Source of the DNA: Escarpia spicata
Taxonomy: Eukaryota; Annelida; Polychaeta; Sabellida; Siboglinidae
Direction: 5' to 3'
Assembly: GCA_963995525.1 (NCBI GenBank)
Contig: OZ023210.1
Location: 20,644,184-20,708,183 of the forward strand
DNA length: 64,000 bases
In this document: positions 1-11,100 of the stretch, piece after piece
How positions within the stretch are numbered: the stretch's first letter is position 1
Layout of the letters: each line of letters begins with the position of its first letter
Translations under genes and position numbers: made by a program
The notes under the pieces: model-generated
What the model was told of the DNA's origin: nothing
What the model saw: only the letters and a program-made list of their open reading frames with translations
Databases searched by the model: none

Positions 1-779
1 ATCGTCCGATACTTCACCATCGTCCGATACTTCAACATCGTCCGATACTTCACCATCGTCTGATACTTCACCATCGTCCGATACTTCAACATCGTCCGAT
101 ACTTCACCATCGTCCGATACTTCAACATCGTCCGATACTTCACCATCGTCCGTTACTTCAACATCGTCTGATACTTCAACATCGCCTAATACTTCAACAT
201 CGTCTGATACTTCAACATCGTCTGATACTTCAACATCGCCTGATACTTCAACATCGTCTGACACTTCAACATCGTCTGATACTTCAACATCGTCCGATAC
301 TTCAACATCGTCCGATACTTCACCATCGTCCGATACTTCAACATCGTCCGATACTTCACCATCGTCCGTTACTTCAACATCGTCTGATACTTCAACATCG
401 CCTAATACTTCAACATCGTCTGATACTTCAACATCGTCTGATACTTCAACATCGCCTGATACTTCAACATCGTCTGACACTTCAACATCGTCTGATACTT
501 CAACATCGTCCGATACTTCAACATCGTCTGATACTTCAACATCGCCTAATACTTCAACATCGTCTGATACTTCACCATCGTCCGATACTTCAACATCGTC
601 TGATACTTCAACATCGTCTGATACTTCAACATCGCCTAATACTTCAACATCGTCTGATACTTCAACATCGTCCGATACTTCAACATCGTCTGATACTTCA
701 ACATCGCCTAATACTTCAACATCGTCTGATACTTCAACATCGCCTGATACTTCAACATCGTCTGATACTTCAACATCGT
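1..779. repeat. 18-bp minisatellite with 216-bp higher-order repeat
   Basis: About 43 tandem copies of an 18-bp unit (AACATCGTCTGATACTTC and variants such as TCC/TCT/CCT and ACC/AAC) fill the window from its first base. Variants recur in the same order: the rare 'cgttacttc' variant is at 151 and again at 367, 216 bp or 12 units apart, and the order of CCTAAT, CCTGAT and TGACAC variants after it repeats too. This is a higher-order structure. The unit is a multiple of three, so on the minus strand it encodes a hexapeptide repeat (K-Y-Q-T-M-L in the frame that continues the adjacent gypsy remnant). The CCTAAT variants carry an in-frame TAG on that strand. The array is cut by the window edge. Confidence 0.95.
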
Positions 780-1305
780 TCGGTACCGCTTCAGGGCTAC
801 GGGAGTTGGTAGCAAGTGTCGTCGATTTCGTCGCACAACACTCCTTCGTGTATGCACAATGTATGAACGTGGTGTCTGCGCTTGTGCTTGAATCGTTCCA
901 CGCCTGTCCAAATCTTTAATCCAGACATTTTTGCCTGGTCTCAACGGTCGTAGATAAGCTACCAAGTCTTCAATCTGCTTGCTTAGACCCGGCCACCACA
1001 CTGACTGTTTTACACGTTCACGGCATTTCGTGTTTCCTCGATATCCTTCGTGGATCTTCGCAAGTATGTCTGGACGCATTGCTGTTAGGATCACCAGACG
1101 GCTACCTTTCAATAGTAATCCCTCCTGGATAGTAAGCATCTATGCTGACTGGCAGGTTGACTTTCTCATTTGATTCTAACTTTGGTTTGTCAGGCCATCC
1201 ATGACACATTAGTACTAAATCCTTCGACAAGGTACATCATCAGCTTGTGCTCGCTTAATTTCCTGTAGTCGCTTGTCGGTCATAGGAAGTGCATTAGGCG
1301 AGCGG
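780..1305 (-). mobile_element. Ty3/gypsy pol remnant (integrase H2C2 region, internally deleted)
   Basis: The minus-strand translation shows the zinc-binding head of a gypsy integrase: a LPxTDKRL-like linker near 1290-1260, then 'VQDGLLLKGSRLVI'-type sequence, then IHEGYRGNTKCRERV and SVWWPGLSKQI (about 1110-985). It then jumps without the catalytic core to a C-terminal polyprotein tail (RSYIVHTRRS, RRNRRHLLP, about 860-800), so most of the integrase D,D,E core is deleted. Stops and frameshifts occur upstream of 1139. The open frame continues into the 18-bp minisatellite until a TAG at 708. It is a dead fragment with no LTR visible. Family assignment rests on these motifs only. Confidence 0.8.
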
Positions 1306-3880
1306 CAAATCCCCCAAAAGTGCTTTATTTTAGGAGTTTAGATGCCCCCCCCCACACACCCAAATGTTATATCGTTGGAAAGCCCTACATCTCCCCGCCA
1401 CGATTAGGCATGTCGTAGAATTGCCAAATGGTGCCGTAAGCGTGAATCCAATGTCAAACAAGGTCACCATCAAACGATCAATTTTATAAATTGGGCGCTT
1501 CCGAAAACTTCTTAATATTACAATGGCTATCTAGCTACTTTATTTAATTAGCAAATAGCCAAGTCATATATTGTTGGAAAGCGTTTAAGATAGTGTACGA
1601 TATGATGCTATATCTTGGAATGATAAGAGTGACGACAAAGTCAAACAAGGTTACCCGTCAAATGACGAATATTCGAAAGTTTACAATGCCGAGAACACCA
1701 TAAAGTTACACTGACTGTGTTTCTGCTTCACGATTACGAACAAATCATAGACTGTATGAAAGAACAATTTCTCCCCGTCAAAATGCGGTGTGACATGGCG
1801 CTGTGAGGTGAAGCAGTTTGTGTGGAGCGGCGTTCAAACAGGGTCACCGTCAATTGATGAATGTTAGAAATTGCGCTATTCCGCAAAACGTTACACAATT
1901 CCATTGGTTGCGTATATCAACGTCACTTACATACTCATGGCCAAGCCATATACCTTTGGAAAGCATAATTTCTCCCCGTGAAAAGAGGTCTAAAGTCGAA
2001 CAATCAAACGATGCAGTACGCATGTAATGAAGGTCAAACAAGGTCACCATCAACTTATTAATATTCAATCCCATTAACATTATATAATTACAATGTTTGC
2101 CTATCTATTTGCCAGTGTACACAAGGCAACATCACATACCATTGGAAAACTTATTGTATCCACGTCAAAATGAAGTATTACATGGGACTTTTTAATAGAG
2201 CGACAATTATGTTGCATGCAGCCCCGTAGATAAGTTGATGAGTACATCTGGGTGAGATTCAGGCTCGAACGGATTGGTCATGTTGTTAACAGCATGCTTG
2301 GTCAGAGCCCTCACATGCTCTTCATCCCTCTTCAGTGTGGATGTCAGTACTTCCTTGTCTTCAGTACTTGTGGACAAACCACTCCTTCCTCGCACTGCTT
2401 TAGAATATTCACCCATGATGTGCCTCGTCAATGTCCACATGATGAGTGGTGGCGTCTCTCTAGTCAGTCCGACTATACCACTGCTTCCCTTTGCATCTCT
2501 GATGACTGTTTTCTCTGAGCCCATGTCGCTCCAGATCCCATTGAAACTATCTCTTGAATCAAACCGTAGAATGCAGTGTCATAAGGACACTGTGTTGTAA
2601 CAGTTGACCACGGTGCCTTTGCTTTAAGATTTGTTTTACTCAGGTAGGATGAAGGACATGTTCAGTGGTACACGGCATTCTTAGCTATCAAGTCCTCCTC
2701 CGATATTGCGCGTATCATAATCTCGTCTCCTGTTTGACATGCAGCCTTCTTCAGGTTGGTTACCCGTTCAAATGTTTCAATTTTATGCAACTTTTTGTCT
2801 TTCCTGTGTGACTTCTTTGAACACACAATACAGACAGATCAATATGTCGAACCAGTGCTCTTTCTCGTTGCCATACTAGGTATACGTGATACTGATTGTT
2901 GAAAATCAGTGTAATTTTGTGTTTCTTGTTTGGACAATAGCCTAATGTGATCTAAATTTGACTTGCTCGTGTACGTTTTGAATCAACTCCTGTGGTATAG
3001 TATATGTGACATATCTTCAAGGCTAGGAAATGCATATATTAGACGGTGACATCTCCCCTTGTTTCCGCTGCATCCAACAATGATTTCTGCCCAGCCCTCG
3101 TTGTTTTTGACAGTTTTACATTGTTTAAACATTCCTGACAAATGACGCTTTTTGATAAGTTAATTAACCGACGTCTTCTCTTTCTCGTTAGCTTTATGGG
3201 GCTTGATCCGTTTGTAAATGTTCAGCCCTGTTGAAATAAAACTGGTAGTGTCAGGCACTCTGCCTCCTTTTATTGAATGAAGACGAACTTACAGCACCAG
3301 TTGATAGCTCCGTGTCATACATCATTGTGACGAGGATACAATAAGGTTTTCAATGGAATATGAAGAGGCATCGTGCATGTAGGCAAATAGATACGCCACC
3401 ATTATAAACCTAGGCCTACACCGATTGTGGAATGGTGCAATTTTGAACAGTCATTATTTGACATTCACTACGCATATAATGCTCCATTTAATAGCTATAC
3501 GTTATACATCATTGTAACGGGAAGACAACAAGATTCCCAACGGCATGTGAAATGGCCATTAGTAAGTAGGCAACGTAGCTCCACAACCATTAAGATTTTG
3601 TAAAGCTTGCGGGATGGCGCAATTTCTAACATTCATCAATTGACGGTGACCCTGTTTGAACGCCGCTCAACACAAATTGCTTCACCTCACAGCGCCATGT
3701 CACACAGCATTTTGACGGGGAGAAATTGTGCTTTCATACTCTGTATGATTTGTCTGTAGTCGTGAAGTGGAAACACAGTCGGTGTAACTTTATGATGTAT
3801 CCGGCATTGTAAACTTTCGAATATTCGTCATTTGATGGGTGACCTTGTTTGACCCTGTCGTCACCCCTATCATTCCAGGA
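1300..3880 (-). mobile_element. Composite element: inverted arrays of ~190-bp repeats around a Cys-rich orphan ORF
   Basis: Two arms lie in inverted orientation. The left arm (about 1366-2200) carries phrases such as 'GTCAAACAAGGTTACCCGTC' (from 1640) and 'CAAACAGGGTCACCGTCAAT' (1834-1853). The right arm (about 3320-3880) carries their reverse complements (3809-3858 and 3635-3660). Outer matching starts at 'CTTGGAATGATA' (1614) and ends at 'TATCATTCCAGG' (3880). Each arm is itself a divergent tandem array with a period of about 190 bp (GGAAAGC-type markers near 1378, 1576, 1957 and 2143; right-arm markers near 3333, 3519 and 3713). The left arm extends beyond the matched part, so the right arm looks truncated, perhaps by the neighbouring LINE fragment. 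Between the arms is a decayed ORF (2207-2840). This architecture fits a DNA transposon or foldback element; no transposase motif is recognised. Confidence 0.6.
2207..2840 (-). pseudogene. Broken ORF of an invertebrate Cys/YH-motif mobile-element family
   Basis: Reading down the minus strand from about 2840: CIVCSKKSHRK, then LHKIETFERV, then EDLIAKNAVYH, then an in-frame stop where the family normally continues with a Cys, then TCPSSYL. From 2524 to 2207 the frame is open again (GSSGIVGLTRETPP, VNNMTNPFEPESH, INLSTGLHAT). From memory, this order (CxxC, LHxxxTFE, DLxAxxAxYHxxC, later VNPF...L..LxTG) recurs in many uncharacterised multi-copy proteins of molluscs, cnidarians and echinoderms. I know no biochemical function. 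The stop after AVYH and the degenerate middle make this copy non-functional. Its position between the inverted arrays suggests it belongs to that element. Confidence 0.55.
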
Positions 3881-3884
3881 GCAC

Positions 3885-4735
3885 TTCTTTCTCCACCAAC
3901 CGTCTCCATTCTCCTCTATATTTTGCTCTCGTTCTCCACTCTTCTCCAAATCCTTCAAAATCTCACTTTACAGTCCTCCTATCGCAGTCTAGCCTCCAAA
4001 TCGTCATCGCCTCTTTTCCCCTCCAATCTTCCTGGCATCTGCTTTCTTTGCCAACAGTTCTACTCCCATTCTGTCTTGTGCTGAGTTGCCTCGACAACTG
4101 CAATGCGCAACTTCGCGGATTGACCAACCGACTTCAACGAGCACAGAACTCGGCCGCTCGCCTCATAAACGACGTGAGACGGCGAGAACAAATCATATCG
4201 ATTTTGCAAACACTACATTGGCTGCCGATCAGAAGACGAATCACCTTCAAGATACGTACCTAAATATTTAAGATCATGCATGCCTTAGTCCCGGACTACT
4301 TGAACTGTGTGATAGTGTGCAACGTACCCACAAGTGCAATGCGATCGGCGAGTGACGCTATGCTTCTTGCGTTGACGGTGTCAAAGAGAACTATTGGACG
4401 GGGCACCGGTGTGGAAATAGCTTACCAAAATGTGTGCGATCGGCTGGAAAATTGGCGGCTTTCCGGAAACAACTTAAAATACATATATTTCGCCTGCACT
4501 ACCTGCCTTAATGCAAACACTGGCTGCCACATCTAAATGACAAGAGTTTCTATTTTATAGCATTGTTTAGTTGTTGTTGTTTTCTTAACTTATTTAATTA
4601 ATTTATATTTTAGCATTTAATCTACACGCCATGTTATTGTGTGAAGCGCTTTGGTTGGTATTTGTTTACCTAAAAGCGTTATGTTAAGAAACGGAATTAT
4701 TGTATTATTATTATTCTCTTCAAATGTCCAGTCCA
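3885..4735 (+). mobile_element. L2/CR1-like LINE 3' fragment
   Basis: The plus-strand translation over about 4075-4265 gives LDNCNAQLRGLTNRLQRAQN, SAARLINDVRRR and LHWLPIRRRITFKI. This is the conserved C-terminal block after the RT palm in L2/CR1-type LINEs (family form LDYCNxLLxGLP...LQRVQNxAARLI...LHWLPVxxRIxFK). After a frame change, ALVPDYLN and a degenerate tail follow to about 4535. The noncoding 3' end has 'GTGAAGCGCTTTG' (4641-4653) and finishes in TTATTGTATTATTATTATT, the usual L2 type of tail. The fragment is severely 5' truncated and has frameshifts. Confidence 0.8.
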
Positions 4736-5187
4736 GCCTACTTTAGAATACTTTTGATGCTTTGTTAATGTCACAAGAAACATTCAGACGATGATCATTT
4801 ATTTACAATAACAAATCCCGTTTGCAGTATAGACTCCAGGCTACATGACACGTGTTTTCACCTTAAATAATATTAAAAGGCGTTGTCCTATTATTAGACC
4901 TAAGCCATTAACTACCTAACTGGAAGTATTTTATTTCGTGAATCATTAAAACAAATTGATCATCATTAACGCTGGTTATCGTGCTGCAGTTCAGTTGTGA
5001 CAGTAGTATATACATCTAGGTTTAGATCTGATTAAGGCTAAGTACGACATTCACCAACAAACAAAGCCATAGACAGTGCCCCTATTGTGCATTGGAAAAT
5101 CGTATTCAGTTGTCTGATACTGTTGCTGTCGTTAGCACAAGCCAAATTGTTCGCAAACCACGGCAATTGTTCCGGTCCGTCGTGCCA
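4736..5187. other. No recognised feature (3' flank of EF-hand gene)
   Basis: AT-rich sequence downstream of the EF-hand gene stop codon (5188-5190, minus strand). It probably includes that gene's 3' UTR. I see no ORF, repeat or RNA motif. Confidence 0.3.
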
Positions 5188-8100
5188 CTATGCATGTCGA
5201 CTTACAGCATGGCTGAATTCTGAAACAGGAATAATGAGTTGATTATTCATTAAATCTGATCAGCTGTGATGTAAAACATAACTTAATGCAATATTACCAT
5301 AGCTAGTTAAGCAGAATGGCGAAGTAAGCACGTAGGATCTGAACGGCCACAACGATTAGTTTTATCATGTATAGCGGTGAGTGTCGACTTTCAACATGAC
5401 TATCAGTTCTGGAATGCAAAACACGATTGGGCGGAGTTGCTGTATTTGTCAAAGTCACACGGGCCGTAAATCATGTTGCATAATCGTTCGTTCATTTCTG
5501 ATAAGTCGTCGCAGTCCCAGTCGCAGATTGGGGACGTTACCATGGAAACTGAGTCTGTTGTCGTGATCGAAGTCTGCCTCTTCCATCATGGCCGAGAGAA
5601 CGGTGTCTGACACGGTCTCCCCCAGCAACGTCAAGCCCGTCTGTAGCTCCGTCTGGCAATGAAACCACAGTATCAGACGACAGTTATTTGGTAATCGATG
5701 AATACGCATATCACGAGTAGCGTCATTAGCAGTTCAATTAATTATATTTCATAATTTCTCCAACTACACGATGAGAAAGGTAACTCCATTTCTTTCAGTA
5801 GTTTGACAATTCGAAGCGAGGCATACATAAACGTTTCCGTTGAAATTTCACTCAGCTGAATGTTATATCGGAAACAAGTTACTCGGCGTTGCTCGGGAAA
5901 AAAAGTATGTGACCACCGAGATCTCCACAGCCCGGGACGAATTTCTTTAAAAAATCAAAATCTACGAACTACTTCAATGAGCCCGCTAGATCACATAAAA
6001 ATTGAGCCCCATACGTGCAAAGTTAAAATAGATATGGGTACATATAGCAAACAGTCACAAAAACACAGATAATTATTGTTTTTATAATGTAGATGTCTCA
6101 TCTGATACCGAAATCACTGCTGTAGTTTTTATCGACACAAATAGTCACCTAACATTCGTTGAACAAAGTTATATGAATTGCAAGCGTTTGGGACGCAGGG
6201 AAGCCTCGCCACAGCATTGCAACATATTAAACTATAAGGCTGGTAATTTTCCGTAGATGTAATTTGTGTACAGTGTATATTTTTGCAAACTGTAACATTA
6301 TTGATTAGTATGAAATGATTGCAGCGATATGAACACTGAAATCGTGAACCTTGATGTCGAGAAATCCACCGACGCCTTCACGTTGTTGGAACCTAGTTTA
6401 ATTACAATATATATGGTGCCATTTTGCTTAGAACTGGTGCCATTGCAGTTACCTTTGTGATGTAGCCGTCTTTGTTTGTGTCGAGTATGTCGAAGGCCTG
6501 TTGTAGGATCGAGTTGTTGTTATAGTCGTTGCAAGTCCGCATCCACAACGCGAACTCCTCCTCTCTGATGTCGCAACCTACGCACACGTCGACGAGATTA
6601 CAACGACTACATCGCAGCCTATACATCCACAACGAGATGTGTAGGTTTCATCAGGACCAGTTAATTACAACGACATTGATCTGTCTCTCCGTCTATCCAT
6701 CTCTCCGTCTCCTTGTACTATTCCTATTTAATATTAAAACCTATTGACTACAAATACATATTCCGTCTCTCTATCTATCCGTCTCCCCGTCTCTCCATAT
6801 ACACGTCTCTCCGTCACCCAGTCTACCCGTCTCTGCTTCACGCAGTCTCTCCGCTTCGCCTTCTGTCCGTCTCTCCGTCACACCGTCAATCCGTCTCCCC
6901 ATATTTCCGCCTGTACGTCTCACCGTCTCGTTTCCACTGAAGTTACAACGTGTTTAGCAGGTTCGACGTTCTCCTCCCTTTATACGCTATATGTGAATCG
7001 CTGAATAAATAATCAAGGTCGACCATCTTACGATGTACAACGTGTACAACGTTAGTCGTTCACCACTTCACAACTGCTAGGTCCACGTGTTATTAAGACG
7101 CACCTCCCTTGGCGAGTTTCTTTACGAAGTTCGACGCAACTTGTTCGCTTATTGGTAGATTGAGTACACGCATGGATGTCTTCATATCGTTAACACAAAT
7201 ACGGCCATCCCTGTTGCGGTCCAACAGTGCAAAGGTGGTTGCCAGCTCTACAAAGAAATCATAAAAAATAGCGTCAACTGAGAACAGGTTTGCACATGCA
7301 AAGGCGCCAAGTCCACGATTTGATGCAGAAATCACGCTCTGTTTAATCTTGTGGACATTCTAGAGCGCACGCTCTTTCTTATAGTTTTGGGGAAAATCTC
7401 AACGCTGTAGTGCCAACAGCTAACCAATATTCCACGGTGTCAATTTTAACCGATTTTAATTTTTACCAGGTGAATGTCATGGTTAAACATGTTTTACTCA
7501 TGTTTAATCCAACTATTGCCTAACCAACATTTTACGTAAATAATGCACCAAAGTAAGTAAATTTACCCTAACATTGAACAATTATCTGCCTTTTCCGCAC
7601 ACAGTTCCCTTCTCGACTCGCGTCGCCTTAATATCCCATCTAGAGCCATCAATCATATCACGAAAAACAGTGATCTATCGCTTGCTGTGCAATACTACTT
7701 GGCACCTCTGCACACGACGTTATTGCAAGCAGGACAACAATGTTGGAAATGTTTTTGTACACGCGACTCTGTTAGAGCTGTTCCGTATCTCTCCGTGTTT
7801 CTGAATGTAATATCAACATTTTAGGCGTACTAAGTGGTGGCCGACAGTGTATAAAGTGAACTGGCTGTTATTATTATTGTTAAATTTGTCAGTTGCTGAA
7901 ACGTATTGGTTCCTACAGTGCTGCGGTTTACTTTACACAAAATAGAACGAAAGGGTTAACAAAATTGCAACGCACGAACGAAGTAAGAAGGTGAATGGCG
8001 CGGCCAAATTATAATTGGTTGTAAACAAGAAAAGGTGCGGCGGTAAACCTACAGTAAACCCAAATCAAATCAAATTACAACGTCAGACGCACAGAGCAGT

Positions 8101-11100
8101 GCATTGTTAGAGCAGATACGTGCTAGAGTGGCTGCCGTGATATGAATAATGCAGTTAACAAGCGGATCAGATTACGACCATTGCGACCCTGCGAGTGTGG
8201 TGTCGGGAACACCTGCAGCAGGCCCTTCCTTTCAAGTTTTGCTGAAAGGCATACATGACGGCGCCCCCTGTGACGTGTAGGGCAACCTCCGGGTTGAACA
8301 CTTCGCACGCGTCCCTCCTACGCTCATTTGGTTACGCTAGAGAGAGAGGCTAGTGCTGTGGTTTGCACATCCGCCTCGCATGTCATGGTATCTTGGTGCA
8401 AAAACCTCGCTCTCAACATTGGGGACTGTATATCCCTCCTGACGCTGAGATCGCGTTAATGTCGGTCCCCAATTTGGGAAGTAAAAGAACCACCGAGGAC
8501 GACATGCACCCTGCATGGCAGTGATAACCCTCAGTGCCAGCACAGAGAGGTCGGTTTGGCGGTAATGTTCTGGAAAAGGCTGACTAGTTGAATGAGGCCT
8601 CATAATACCTTAGCGTTGTAACCACAATATATACATGTATATATATATATAATTATATTAGTTAAGTAATAGTTAATAGACCGTTGCCGAGCGCTGGAAA
8701 CAAAAACTAAACATTCCACATTGCGCAAGTGGGATCCAGCCCAAGTGATGGAATTTGTTTAGCAGTCATGTTCACATACGTTCGGATTGGGTTTCCCATG
8801 ACCACTGATTAGATCGTGTTTAATTAATGCCACATGTATTATGTTCACGGAGCACATGTTTCGAGACAGGCAGCCAGCTGAGCAAACTCTTCATTCGCAG
8901 TTTAGTTTCGTAGAGTGCATGAAGCTTCCGTCAACGATAGTGTTTCAAATTAGTGCGGTTGTCATTACTAAGTAGATTCATCCGTCTAAGCATATCGCTT
9001 AGTCTGTTTCAATTTGTCAAAAGGTTTTAGATGTTGTTGGTAAGTGCGTGTTAACGCGGCCACGTGACGCTGTGAATGGGCCACTGGCGGTTGCTGATAT
9101 CTCGACAAGTGAGAAACATGTCAGATTAGATAAGTAAAACAAGTGTCGATCGTAAGTGCGGCCAAGTGCCACCATTGTTTTTTTTTTTTAAAGAAACAAA
9201 TGCTTCGTTGTTCCATGACACGTGTATTGTTAGAAATTGGTGTATCCATTGATCCACGAGTCAATCCTTTCATCAGTTGGCCATATATCCAGTTATAACA
9301 AGTTTCTGCATTACTACCCCGGGCGTACGCCACATTAGGAACAGCATTGTGTCTACCTCGGACATTCCGTTTCTGGATGTGTCCATTGCAGTACTGATTT
9401 AAAAACTAAGACGGACGGCCTAGTATCCAAATGTATCTCTCCTTGCGAGTTATGGAAAAGTAAAACAATAAAATAGTGTTTAATTTGTTTTAAAAAATTC
9501 GTTGTTGGTGTGTCATTTGTCCTATACTCGGTTGAGTCACCGGTTACTCACCAACATCATGTTTGTCATTAATTACGCGATTCTGAGTAGGCCAATATTT
9601 TGAACATTGATCTGTAACAATAACGATACATGGCATATGCCTGTTGTTATAGGCCTACGTACGATGCTCACATACAAAACTCGCCACGTAAACATTATTA
9701 TACAAGTGTAATGGGTGTAACAACAAACAGGGCGTCTTGTTCGTACAAGTGTAATGCGTGTAACAACAAACTGGGCGTCTTGATCGTACGAGTGTAATGT
9801 GTGTAACAACAAACTGGGCGTCTTGTTCGTACATGTGTAATGTGTATGACAACAAACAGGGCATCTTGTTCATACGCACACCCCACACTAAAACATGATG
9901 TTACATAATGCAACAACCTTGACGCCCACTTTCTTTCGATGACTTGCACATTATAAATTGTCTAACTGTTATAAAATAAAAAGTTCCATATGAATAACAT
10001 TATAATATATTGTGATGTGGCTTTAGCATTAAAATAATACACAAAACAAATAGGCCAAACCGAATCTCATTAAGAAAACAAACCTAGCTCGTCAGTGGGC
10101 GCTGTAACACGAAGACGATGCAACAAAAGCATTGATCGTTATGTATGACAGACACAAAACATGTACACTCACCTTTCTGGGAGCCATCTGACGTTCTTCT
10201 TGACTGCAAAAATAAAACAAAAACAAATGTTACGCACTATAATTGGTTTTACAATTGGCGACGGGGAGGCCGTGTAGATATGATCCTAATAGGCGAATAC
10301 GGTAGTCCTGAACGAAGATGTGAAGTTGAACATAGCGAGAACGAAGTTGCTGAAAGATATATATTGTTTATGTCGTGAAGCAGTTGAAGGAACGTAAAGT
10401 ATAAAGTGTGTCAATATCAACTGGAAACATGATATTAAAAATTACACGAGGAAAGCATAGGTCGGCTTTTAAAAACAACTGTAAACTTCGAATAGCGTGC
10501 GACGTTTAGGGAACTGTATCTAATAAACGTCTGTTAAGACCAGATGTCCGGATAATGGTGATGATGAAGACACGCATATCCCCATAAATCAACGGTGTGT
10601 TTAACTTATCGCGGTATAGTATTAATATGTTGATGGCGTGTCGGTGTGACAGAGCATAACGCCTTCGTTATCGAACCAAAAGCGAGAATAGTTAAATGGA
10701 CTTCGCTAATTGACAAGGTGCAATGTTGTAAACACTGTTATTTGTCCAACCGACGTTATTGCCAGGTGAACCACGATCGCTGTGTTGTACCAAGTCAACA
10801 TAGTCGATTTGACGGGCTAAAGTGGTGCTCCAACGATCAATAAAACTATAACAGGAGGTTGGCCTACACACTAATGGCCTCGCAGTAACAGTCTACAGGG
10901 GTCAATTATGTTTTCTCTCGCTTGCAATATTCCGACCGACGTTGCGACTTGGTCGAACTGTTCTATAAATCAAAAGTTCATGTGCATGCATACAGGCAAG
11001 AACGTGGATTTCTAAGTTGTTCCTTTTAAACGAACGTTCCTTACATAACAAAACCCTGATATGGAGCACCTACTGCCTTATGGTTCGCTGTTAATCGTCA

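Noticed and set aside
1..780. Possible CRISPR array
   Set aside because: Direct tandem units with no unique spacers, in a eukaryotic genome; it is a minisatellite.
8620..8665. TA-rich stretch as a promoter TATA region
   Set aside because: It is the variable AT part of a dispersed repeat; no gene follows.
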